Assembly: GCF_963675165.1 (NCBI RefSeq)
Contig: NC_087380.1
Location: 6,518,071 to 6,582,070 of the forward strand
Source of the DNA: Halichondria panicea
Taxonomy: Eukaryota; Porifera; Demospongiae; Suberitida; Halichondriidae
Length of the DNA: 64,000 bases
Reading direction: 5' to 3'
This document shows positions 1 to 8,702 of the stretch, piece by piece (the stretch's first letter is position 1; each line of letters opens with the position of its first letter). The position numbers were made by a program, and so were the translations under genes. The notes below the pieces were generated by a model. It was not told where the DNA came from. It did not search any database and worked only from the letters and a program-made list of their open reading frames with translations.

Positions 1-130
1 GGTCAGGGCCAAAAGTTGCCTTTTCTGCTTTCACAAAGAGACTATTTTTTTTCACCATGCTCCATATTTTAGCAGTGACATCAGCGGTTCCCCAGGATGC
101 TCCTAAGATTTTCAAACTACTGCAAGCCAT
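1..130 (-). CDS. DUF3395-repeat protein paralogue, N-terminal part (runs off window)
   Basis: Read on the minus strand from an ATG at 130 there is an open frame to the window edge (43 codons). It starts MACSSLKILGASWGTADVTA and closely matches the start of the DUF3395-repeat gene at 35520 (MACNLKILGAAWGTADVTA), also at DNA level and a few bases upstream of the ATG (GAGCAGATGGC). The ILGAxWGxxDVT core is the opening of a domain resembling the C-terminal DUF3395 domain of DNAJC11-type proteins; its function is unknown. Only half of the first repeat is visible. A 6.6-kb repeat pile begins 19 bp upstream of the ATG, so any promoter here is short or displaced. Identity as a paralogue is strong; whether it is functional cannot be judged. 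Confidence 0.75.
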   Translation of the reverse strand, partial: MACSSLKILGASWGTADVTAKIWSMVKKNSLFVKAEKATFGPD

Positions 131-288
131 CTGCTCAACCGAACACGTGTTAGGCCACTAAAAGAGAAACACACTAAAAGAGAAATACCGGAAGTGAAAT
201 TAAATAATGGGCGTGGTAATAGGAGTGGAGCAGCGGGGTCCAATTTGCTAGCGGGTTCTGTACCGGCCAATAAATGCAGCCAACAGCC

Positions 289-587
289 TAGTCTCGCGGA
301 CCCAGACCCTGAATAAGGGTCTGGCCAATTTCACCGTACAGAGTTGTGTTGACCGCGCCACAAATATCGTGGCGCTCTAAGTGGCTGATAAGTGTTTGTA
401 GTAAGTTGTGAAACCGCACAGCTGCACCGCTAGCTAAAGTAGATTTGGCAAATCTAATTATGTGGTTTCACACATCCGTCCTCCACCCACTAACCAATTA
501 TCAATGTAAACAGCCACTTAGACCGCTGCACAAGTAGCTCATGTGTAATTTGCCAGACGATAATATATCGGCTGGTCCACGAGACTA
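289..587. mobile_element. 299-bp MITE, TAGTCTCG ends, 9-bp target duplication
   Basis: Left end TAGTCTCGCGGACCCAG and right end CTGGTCCACGAGACTA form imperfect inverted repeats. The element is flanked on both sides by the exact 9-mer CCAACAGCC (280-288 and 588-596), a clear target site duplication. No coding capacity. Its TAGTCTCG end resembles the TAGCCTCG ends of the helicase-associated elements at 6852, 20342, 24248 and 44455. Confidence 0.88.
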
Positions 588-596
588 CCAACAGCC

Positions 597-904
597 AGAG
601 CCACAGCACTGCAGTGTGTGTCACTGTGTACTTTGTCTATGCAAGTAAACCAACCTCAGTGTGAACACTGCTGCTGCTGATATCACACCAAGTGTCTAGA
701 CATGGATGACAAAAAATATGACAGTCTTTCAAAGTCTGACCGAGCCTGCATGGTGCTGTAATCACTGAACTGAATGCTACTCGGATGCACTACCTTATAT
801 AGGGATACTACCACCACATTATCTCCGAGCACATCAATGGATGCAACATCACCTACCCACCATCTCTCCACAACTCTCAACTCCTCCTCAAACAGCGTCA
901 ACTA
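597..904. other. Intergenic, nothing recognised
   Basis: About 300 bp between the MITE and the LINE relic, with a few short direct motifs but no convincing gene, RNA or repeat. It may be part of the LINE 5' region. Confidence 0.3.
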
Positions 905-1389
905 TTCACTCCATTCCACGAAGTCAGGCATAATTATTGTTTAATGCTAGGAGTGTTGCAAACAAACTACGAGATCTTCACGCAGGAGAAAACATTGATA
1001 TTATCGCTGTCACAGAAACACACAGATACAAAACTAATGGTCCCCAATCATTCTGTCTTCAGGAGAGACAGAAATTGGTAAGGGGGAGGGATTATAATAT
1101 GTTTCTGGTTCGTAACAACATCCCTGCAACAAGGCTCCACGACCTCGAAACCGACTGTCAGAGTGAACTCCTATATGGGTGGAAATAAGTTACCCTACAC
1201 CATCAGCTAAAAATGCTAGTGAGTCTTCTATCGACCTCCAAGCTCGTCCAACATCCACCTAACATTCCTCAGGAACTCTCTATCAACGATTTTTTCATAT
1301 TCAGAATCATGCCCAGTGATCATTGGCAAAGACTTTAACATCCCGTCTATCAATTGGAGACTATATACTTGCATCAAATCTATGTGACA
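905..1389 (+). pseudogene. LINE retrotransposon relic, endonuclease domain (first part)
   Basis: From about 937 the sequence reads MFNARSVANKLRDLHAG...IDIIAVTETH, the usual start of a LINE APE-type endonuclease (NARSxxNK, DIIAVTET). With frame changes it continues through a YRPPSS-like stretch and SCPVIIGKDFNIPSINW (about 1230-1350), matching the GDFNxPxIxW motif. Stops and frameshifts show decay. The reading is cut at 1390 by a TA-flanked foldback element and resumes at 3553. The family is probably CR1/L2-like, judged only from the motifs. Confidence 0.7.
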
Positions 1390-1552
1390 TACAGTGCATC
1401 CAGTCTATAAAGAGTATATAGAATACCAAAATAGGTGAGTATAATTATAGTTGTACTTAAATATATCTGATCAACATTGGAACACTTCTAAGAAATTGTG
1501 CTGATATAATTATATATATTTATTTACTGATTCAGTCCGTATCCTAGGTGAT

Positions 1553-1612
1553 TTCCAGTGAATATGAGCCATATTTTACTTCCCCCAGGGAAGTATGGAA
1601 TATGGCTCATAT
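1553..1612. repeat. Short inverted repeat (AATATGAGCCATATT)
   Basis: AATATGAGCCATATTTTACTT is followed about 10 bp later by its near complement, AAGTATGGAATATGGCTCAT, forming a small hairpin inside the foldback element. Confidence 0.6.
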
Positions 1613-2111
1613 TTTTACTTCCTACAAGCACTATTCAACTTTTGAATCATCTTGACAATTTGTACACAGTAAAATAGCAATACAGCACGCAACAAGTTTT
1701 TGTAGACTATGTTTTGTGCTATTGTCATATTGACCTGAGCTAGCTAGCAGTCTAAGCTACTTATTACATGTTCATGAGGCTTGAAACACTGCAGTTCAAT
1801 CCTTGCTCTGTGTTTCTAGTCAAGGCTGTGGCTCAGAGGTAGAGGAGTACAGTGCATGCAGTGTTGGTAGACTTTGCAAATTGAAAACGGCAGCTGCTGA
1901 TATTGGTGGGCGGGTCTGGTCAAAGTTTATGGCTTCCAGTAGAACCTACATGTAGCTGCTTGGTTCTAGCTAGGCAAGCTCTCATACTTGACAGCTGTAA
2001 CTGTTCTAACTGCATATTCTGAGGCACAAGTTACTGTGAGAGCATGCAAGCTTGACTGTCTCCATTGATGTTCAAATGACTGTTTTGCTGTTTTTGCAGT
2101 AAATAAATCAG

Positions 2112-2223
2112 TTGTTGACTGGTTGCCTAGTAATTATGGTCTATAACCAACCTCAGCCTCGGGCTACGCCCTCGGCATTGGTTAGTTATAAGCCATAATT
2201 ACTAGTCAACCAGTCAATAACTA
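2112..2223. repeat. ~110-bp hairpin repeat
   Basis: GTTGTTGACTGGTTGCCTAG...TATAACCAACCTCAGC pairs with ATTGGTTAGTTATA...CTAGTCAACCAGTCAATAAC around a GGGCTACGCCC loop. Hairpins with a GGGCTACGCC core recur at about 2490-2640 and 2700-2740. Confidence 0.7.
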
Positions 2224-2277
2224 TAACATACCATGCATTGTATATAGGTGAATGAATAAGCTATACCATAATAATTA

Positions 2278-2979
2278 CTAATTTATCGGACACTTCTAAT
2301 TATCCCGGACACTCTTTTGGGCAATTTTCGTTGTTCTAATACAACGGACACTCCATGCAGTGCTTTAATATTCCCGACAATACCTTGAAAAGTTGAGTTA
2401 CGGCCACGGCTAATTTTTTTACTGAAACTGCAGCTAAAAATGTCCTTAAAACTGCATCACAAACGATTAACAATCAATAGTATGGCTACTCGTGCAATAA
2501 GGGATTAATAGCACTCATAACAAGCACTGGCAAGGTTAATAGCACTCGGCGGGCTACGCCTCGTGCAATTAGTATCCTTGCCATTGCTTGTTACTCATGC
2601 TATTAATCCCATAATTATTGCACTCTTATAGCCATACTATTAATTATATACATATAATTATAGGAGCATAATCGGAACACCCATGCATGCATGCATTCTC
2701 GGAACATGCAGCCCTCGGGGCTTACGCCCTCGTGCTTCAGTGCAATATATTCCATACATCCCTTGTGCATGCCCGTGTTATAACTATAACATACTATAAT
2801 TATTAGCTATAGTCCAACTATTCAGTTGCTCACTGTTCTATTAAACTTAGCTAGCTTCGCATGCAGCTGCTTGCTTGTTCTAATTATTCCGGACACTTCG
2901 CATACTCTGTAAAAATCTGTTCCAATTATATACCCGGACAATTTCCAAAATAATTATTTTTTGCTGTCCGATAAATTAG
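2278..2979. mobile_element. Nested MITE with CTAATTTATCGGAC ends
   Basis: CTAATTTATCGGACACTTCT at the left is mirrored by GTCCGATAAATTAG at the right. Inside, a second large hairpin (about 2490-2640: GGGATTAATAGCACTCATAA paired with its complement around CGGGCTACGCCTCG) and several 'CGGACACTTC' motifs repeat. No coding sequence. Confidence 0.6.
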
Positions 2980-3552
2980 AAGATATATACGGTATATTCA
3001 AAAATACTTCCCCAAAAGTTGTTATAGTGGGAAATCATTTTAGGTGAAAAATGGGGGTGATGGTGTGTAACATCAATTATCTCCGGAATTAAAGTATTTC
3101 TAGACAAACTTTTCTTATCAAAAGTTAGACATTAATTTTATTCAAGCTTACTCGGTGTAATTTTTGGACCTTAGCTGTGAGATCTTCTTCAAATCTCTCC
3201 TTAACCGAAACGGCACTAAAAAGTAGCAATTTTGAGCACTGCGGAGGATGTGTAGATATATTTAAGCAACACTTTCACAAGATAGCCAAACTATCTATAG
3301 ATGTTGTGACAAAGTTCCAAACCGGCCTTATAACCGGAAACCTTATAGGCCTTTTCTCCCCCTAACCGATTACCCATGCATGGCCACTATATATATAACA
3401 CTGTTTTATTAATCACCACAGCTTATTCATTTACCTACACAATGGGATCAGTTGACTTTCTCAGAAATATTCCATATTTATACTTAAGTACCACTATATA
3501 CTCACACATTAATTTGTGGTATATTCTAACTCTTTAGATTGGATGCACTGTA

Positions 3553-4060
3553 TAGTGAATGACAACTCCGGTCAGTGCATATTTCTACTCCCTCCACCAA
3601 ATTGATTGTAACAGCTCCGACAAGACAAAAAAACATACTCGACTTAGTGCTCAACGGCAACATTTCAAGTTATGGTAACTGAAAGAATCCATGGGAGTGA
3701 TCACGAAGCTGTATCTTGTCTTAAAATCCACAAGACCCAACATTCCTATGTGTTTTACTTCGAGAGGGGACTTTGTCAAATTCCAAGGAATGCTGAGGAT
3801 TATATTTCATGAAATATATGGTTCATTTCTGAGCGATGCCTGGATGAAGTTCAAATACCTGCTGCTGATGTCAGCAGACTATATAATGCATCCCTATAAG
3901 CTCACTCTCACAAACAAGAAACGCTCTATACCGGGTTAGCCCAAGAAACGGTACGAGTGATGATGATGATCAGACACAAGGGCAAGCACCCTGCAGGGCT
4001 TACCTAAAAGCAAAAAGAACACAAAACAATCTGACTGCATGGTAGATACAATAACCATAG
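3553..4060 (+). pseudogene. LINE retrotransposon relic, continuation after the insertion
   Basis: The decayed LINE frame resumes here. TRQKNILDLVLNGNISS (about 3621-3672) and GSDHEAV (about 3693-3715) match the end of a LINE endonuclease domain (TRxxNxLDLVLTxN, SDHxxV). Weaker coding-like sequence (SYVFYFERGDF, LSDAWMKFKYLL) follows to about 4060, in several frames with stops. It joins well with the part ending at 1389, supporting a single LINE split by the 1392-3550 insertion. No reverse transcriptase motifs are seen downstream. Confidence 0.6.
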
Positions 4061-5050
4061 CAACACCGTGCAAGAATTCTAGAATAAACTCATTCATATA
4101 ATTATATATAGGCACTCTTTTTTATTAGAACACCTAAATTTCATGTGGAACACAATCTGCTTCTCTCAGTATATGCTCTATATAGTGCATCGTATACAAC
4201 TTTAAATTTACATTTTTAAACGTGCTGTTTTAATTCCCATGCATATATATAATTATAATTATTGTGAAACACAGCTAGCTCACAACCTCACGTTTTAGCT
4301 TAATACTCTTATACTTTTACTATAATTATTGGGAAGTACATGTACATTTATAGGATTATAGCTACGTGACTACCTATAAGTGCAATTCCTTTTGGATAAC
4401 ATTGTTCAATAAAATTCAAACAAAATTCTGCATGGCTATAGCCTATAATTATATACACAGGATCATAGGCTTTTGTTTCACTTCCATGCGTCACTATTAA
4501 GACTAACATGCAATAATATACATGCATGCAGTCTCACAACAAGTATATATACTGATCTCCTTTACATAATTATAATACTAGCAAAACACATTTGTACACT
4601 GGAAGTAAGCACTGTCTGTTGAACTTTACCTGGCAGAGCAGTATGACATGCATATACATGCATGCATGCATGGGTCTATAATTGTACATTAAATAATAGT
4701 TAGACACTGTTTTGGAGGTGTCTCTGTGATTTAGAAGCCCAAAGGCACTGATTTAGTATCCCGAGCGTAGCGAGGGTACTAAAGTGGCTGAGGGCTTCTA
4801 AGTCACATGAACACCGACAAAACAGTCATTTAGATACTAGTGCACATGCGCAAACCGCTTGACTACAATACAATTACTTGACAACGGAATACTAGGTATA
4901 CTAAGTAAATTTGCAGGTATACTAAGTCCCATAGTATACCTGCTCTGAGGCACTTTTCCCATGTACTTCTCATGTAGATCTTATCAACTAGTGTCTAACT
5001 ATAATTATAGTTTAATTTTACCACGAAGGCAGTAAAAAACCTGTAAAGCT
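4061..5050. other. Non-coding AT-rich stretch with one hairpin
   Basis: No gene seen. An inverted-repeat unit at about 4695-5000 starts ATAGTTAGACACTG and ends CTAGTGTCTAACTAT, and has a central hairpin with the CCGAGCGTAGCGAGGGTAC loop common in this sequence. Confidence 0.4.
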
Positions 5051-5051
5051 A

Positions 5052-6330
5052 AATTTCTCTTTTAGTGTGAACCCGCTGGACCTAACACTAAAAGATTATT
5101 TTACACCAGAGGTGTTTTGCATGTTCAGGCACTGTGTTACACACATTATACCACACTATTTTCAAGTACCACAGACTGTCAGAGACCAACAGCATCAGTA
5201 ACAATCTGTACAGATACATTTCTCTTTTAGTGTAAACTTGCGGACCTCACACTAAAAGAGAAATTTTACACCAGAGGTGTTTTGCATGTTCAGGCACTGT
5301 GTTACACATATCTACATCATTACCACACCATTTTAAGTACCACAGACAGTCAGAGACCAACAGCACCAGTAACAATTTGTACAGCTACAATTCTCTTTTA
5401 GTGTGAACTTGCGGACCTCACACTAAAAGAGAAATTTTACACCAGAGGTGTTTTGCATGTTCAGGCACTGTGTTACACATATCTACATCATTACCACACC
5501 ATTTTAAGTACCACAGACAGTCAGAGACCAACAGCACCAGTAACAATTTGTACAGCTACATTTCTCTTTTAGTGTGAACTTGCGGACCTCACACTAAAAG
5601 ATTATTTTACACCAGAGGTGTTTTGCATGTTCAGGCACTGTGTTACACACATTGTACCACACTATTTTCAAGTACCACAGACTGTCAGAGACCAACAGCA
5701 TCAGTAACAATCTGTACAGATACATTTCTCTTTTAGTGTGAACTTGCGGACCTCACACTAAAAGAGAAATTTTACACCAGAGGTGTTTTGCATGTTCAGG
5801 CACTGTGTTACACATATCTACATCATTACCATGCACCATTTTTAAGTACCACAGACAGTCAGAGACCAACAGCACCAGTAACAATTTGTACAGCTACAAT
5901 TCTCTTTTAGTGTGAACTTGCGGACCTCACACTAAAAGAGAAATTTTACACCAGAGGTGTTTTGCATGTTCAGGCACTGTGTTACACATAATTATATCTA
6001 CATCATTACCACACCATTTTTAAGCACCACAGACGGTCAGAGACCAACAGCACCAGTAATAATTTGTACAGCTACATTTCTCTTTTAGTGTGAACTTGCG
6101 GACCTCACACTAAAAGAGAAAGTTTACACCAGAGGTGTTTTGCATGTTCAGGCACTGTGTTACACATATCTACATAATTACCACACCATTTTCAAATACC
6201 ACAGACGGTCAGAGACCAACAGCATCAGTAACAATCTGTATACAGATACATTTCTCTTTTAGTGTGAACCTGCAGACCTCACACTAAAAGAGAAATTTAC
6301 ACTTGAGGGTGTTTTGCACGTTAGCTCTGT
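5052..6330. repeat. Satellite array, ~172-bp unit, about 7.5 copies
   Basis: A unit starting TTTCTCTTTTAGTGTGAACT recurs at about 5054, 5219, 5391, 5561, 5724, 5898, 6076 and 6250, with spacing of about 165-178 bp and few differences. Each unit opens with a 39-bp palindrome (CTCTTTTAGTGTGAAC...CACACTAAAAGAG) and then carries CACCAGAGGTGTTTTGCATG and CACAGACAGTCAGAGACCAA. The palindrome uses the same CACTAAAAGAG motif found in the outer inverted repeats at 149 and 6778. Confidence 0.92.
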
Positions 6331-6664
6331 ATACTTTCAAACAGTGTAGTGATGTATAGACCCATACATGTCATAAACAATTCCTATATTAAGTATATAT
6401 AATTATAATAAAGCTCATGGAAAAACCAGTGACACCATGCACTCCCATTTTTTTGCAGCCTAGCTGAGCTACATCTACATCTAGTGATCTAGCTCATGAT
6501 TGATCCATACTTTACTGACAATGCCAGAGAAAACTTTGGGCACTGGAAAGGATTAGCTACAATTTAACCGGCAGGACAGAGTAGCATCTGATTGTCTAGG
6601 ATCTTCTTGAGACTGCATGCATGGCGTGCATGCATGTATATGTATGTAAGCTAGCCTATCTATA
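6331..6664. other. Non-coding spacer, nothing recognised
   Basis: About 330 bp of AT-rich sequence between the satellite and the right inverted repeat of the composite element. No gene, RNA or transposon end seen. Confidence 0.4.
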
Positions 6665-7050
6665 TGCTGGTACACTAGTGTTAATGTGGTACCCGCCAGC
6701 AAATTGGACCCCGCTAGGCCACACCCATTATTTAATTTCACTTCCGGTATTTCTCTTTTAGTCTTTTAGTGTCCTAACAAACGCGATACAAAAGTTGGAA
6801 TACTGCAGGAATGCAATGCGGGAGTAACCTGCTATGTCGCACCCCTGCCTCTAGCCTCGATTCCAAGCCGCTGAGAAAGACGGCCTGGTATACACTGTTT
6901 ACGCATGCGCCAGAATTACCCAGAATCTGGGTAATCGTAAATTGTAGTATATTTATCAGTATTCTTATTCCGCATTAGTTTGTAAAACATTGATATCCGT
7001 TTCATTTATAATGATGTCATTGAAAAAAGAAATCTAGTCCAAGTTGTGTA

Positions 7051-7410
7051 ATGGCTGCTACCTTCTCTTCTGCTCTCGCGTACGCGTTATCCTGTGTTGG
7101 AAAACCAGGTCTAGTCTTGAAAGACAAGCAGCTGGAGGCGTTGAAGTGTCTGTACGCTGGTGTTTATGTGGGTACCCTACCGACCGGCTATGGCAAGTCC
7201 CAGAGAGCAAGTCCATCTGCTTTCCAGACACTCCCTTTCTTGATTGATGTGAAGCTTGACAGGACCAGTGCACCTCTCTCTGAAAGAAGTGTTGTGATGG
7301 TGATTTCTCCTCTTGTTTCTCTTGTTTCTCTGAGTGAAGCCATCTTTAAAGTGTTAGTGTGTCTGTTCGACGTTCAGTACCATTCTCTCTGGAAGGAAGT
7401 ATTGTTGTGA
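7051..7410 (+). pseudogene. RecQ-like helicase, N-terminal fragment in transposon
   Basis: ATG at 7051, 199 bp inside the element, opens a 119-codon frame. Residues 25-50 carry the RecQ 'motif 0' pattern (LKDKQLEALKCLYAG) and residues 42-51 a Walker A box (TLPTGYGKS). A QTLPFLIDV stretch and VVMVISPLVSL (motif Ia) follow. An extra run QRASPSA after the lysine-serine of Walker A and a repeated LVSL look like small duplications. The frame stops at 7410 and motifs II-VI are missing (a full RecQ core is over 300 residues), so it cannot be an active helicase. It is taken as a transposon gene because it lies within inverted ends and a target duplication. Homology to superfamily 2 RecQ helicases is judged from motifs. 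Confidence 0.75.
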
Positions 7411-7790
7411 CATTTGCCGAAAATTGGTCACAGAGTAAGTACGTGGTATCTGATCCGAGAACTGTGTGGCCTGAATGTGTTTACAATCCGAGGGACTTGT
7501 GTGTATCTGATCCGAGGGACTTGTTGCTTGAGTGTGTATCCGGACTTGTTGCTTGAGTGTGTATTAATGGATAGTGCGCTCAATGGTAAATCTATTGTGT
7601 AAATCAATAAGTAGTCCTCACATTATGTTACGTCACAGCCACTGTACTTATCCACATTTATTTTTTACCCACAGGTTTAACTAATTTCTTATGAGATTAA
7701 CTTGTCGCCTGAGTGTGTATCCGATCCGAGCCTCAAGTTAATGAATAAATCTACAGAGCTGATGTTTTACTTAGCTGTCTCTGTCTACAG
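7411..7790. other. Decayed interior of copy A
   Basis: Repeated short motifs (TGATCCGAG, GGACTTGT, TTGCTTGAGTGTGTAT) suggest small local duplications. No continued helicase frame is visible. Confidence 0.4.
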
Positions 7791-7796
7791 TATATA

Positions 7797-7892
7797 CAGA
7801 GAGGTAGCCTCTCCTTTTTCTTTTTTCTGTTCTTTATCAATAAGATAAAATACTGTTTTAACGTTCAATGAGATAAAATACGGTAAATAATA
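7797..7892. mobile_element. Fragment of the CTCTCCTTTTTCT MITE family
   Basis: AGCCTCTCCTTTTTCTTTTT...AAGATAAAATACTG...GAGATAAAATACGGT matches the left halves of the MITEs at 24117-24242 and 25156-25290. The right end is missing here. Confidence 0.6.
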
Positions 7893-8509
7893 AATTAATT
7901 GTCCACCCACGCGCCAACAGTAAATACCAGGCCCACTATTCAAGGGGCTGGAGTCGAGGCTACCCTGCCTCCTCTGGGAATAGCACAAACGGGGTGGAAC
8001 CTACACGCGGTTAAGCTCACGTGGCTGCTATTTCTTGATTGAAGGCAAGAAAGACAAAGAAGTCGTTAAAATGCATTCCAATGACACAATTCAACTGGTG
8101 GCAAGTAACTTGAAGTAAGCGCCATAAAGAGACAAGTTTAGAGCATAAAACTCAGTGAATTTGTTGCTGGCTAGTATAGTAGCTAGAGTTTTACAAGTAG
8201 AGATTAGATTTGTTGTAACAACCAAGGCTCAGATGTTGGCAGTGATCCTATCCTGAATACAGGCACAGAATACTTATTAAACACTCTAAAACAGAATTAT
8301 ACTAAAAACAATAATATCTCAAAATCTAAGTGGTGATTAAAACTGGTTGAAAAGCTATTTCATATTAGTATAAGCCCAGCAATGAACCATCCTGATCCAA
8401 GTGTATTTCTTGAAAGATACATGCCAAACCAAATCCACTATCAAAGTACACAGTCTTGATCATGCACAAGTTAATGAGATTCATAATCCTTTTGGCTGGT
8501 CATGTGACC

Positions 8510-8526
8510 GTGTCGTACCTCCTCTG
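8510..8526. mobile_element. Solo end of a CAGAGGAGGTACGACA element
   Basis: GTGTCGTACCTCCTCTG is the right terminus seen on the 121-bp MITE at 22649-22769 and on the copy at 29113-29229. No partner end was found upstream. It lies 4 bp before the target duplication of the large transposon. Confidence 0.5.
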
Positions 8527-8702
8527 ATTCTGATGTGTCCAGAGGAGGTTGGTCACGCGTCATAATTTGCTCATGTGACTGCAAAATCTTTTCTTTTTTT
8601 GTTGTTGCCATTTCCAATGAATCTCATTATTCTCCAACCTTTTCCAACCTAGCGTTAGATCGTAACGCAGTAGTGCAAAGTATTGCGAATGTGTTAGCAC
8701 TG

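Larger units (their letters stand above)
1392..3550. mobile_element. TA-flanked foldback element (CAGTGCATCC ends) inserted in the LINE relic
   Basis: Ends CAGTGCATCCAGTCTATAAAGAG-like (from 1392) and its complement CTCTTTAGATTGGATGCACTG (to 3550) are inverted and flanked by TA on both sides, as for Tc1/mariner-type insertions. Just inside the ends, the blocks TATAGAATACCA.../...TGGTATATTCTA and TTGTACTTAAATA also pair. The same design, with related inner sequence (ACTTAAATG, CATTTCTAAGAAAT, ATTAATCACCACA), occurs at 18263-19494. The interior holds secondary hairpins and a nested MITE. No transposase. Confidence 0.72.
149..6778. mobile_element. Composite element bounded by ~115-bp terminal inverted repeats (GTTAGGxCACTAAAAGAG)
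   Basis: The left edge starts GTTAGGCCACTAAAAGAGAA and continues with ACCGGAAGTGAAATTAAATA and GGGGTCCAATTTGCT. The right edge at about 6665-6778 is the reverse complement of the same blocks, ending CACTTCCGG...CTTTTAGTGTCCTAAC. Between them lie unrelated insertions: a 299-bp MITE, a LINE relic, a foldback element and a satellite. No transposase is visible, so this is either a non-autonomous element that has grown by nested insertion or two independent inverted copies of one end. No clear target duplication was found. Confidence 0.5.
6852..7962 (+). mobile_element. Helicase-associated DNA transposon, TAGCCTCG ends, 9-bp target duplication (copy A)
   Basis: The left end reads TAGCCTCGATTCCAAGCCG..., then GGCCTGGTATACACTG and ACGCATGCGCC. 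The right end (about 7903-7962) is its complement: CGCGCCAACAGTAAATACC...GAGTCGAGGCTA. The 9-mer CCCTGCCTC flanks it exactly (6843-6851 and 7963-7971). It carries a RecQ-like helicase fragment (7051-7410). It belongs to one family with 20342-21446, 24248-25087 and 44455-45212, which keep the ends and the position of the ATG about 180-200 bp in but have lost most of the gene. The 3' part holds a fragment of the CTCTCCTTTTTCT MITE. Confidence 0.85.

Noticed and set aside
7051-7410. A host RecQ helicase gene
   Set aside because: Only motifs 0, I and Ia are present, no downstream exons fit, and the fragment lies inside inverted ends with a 9-bp duplication.
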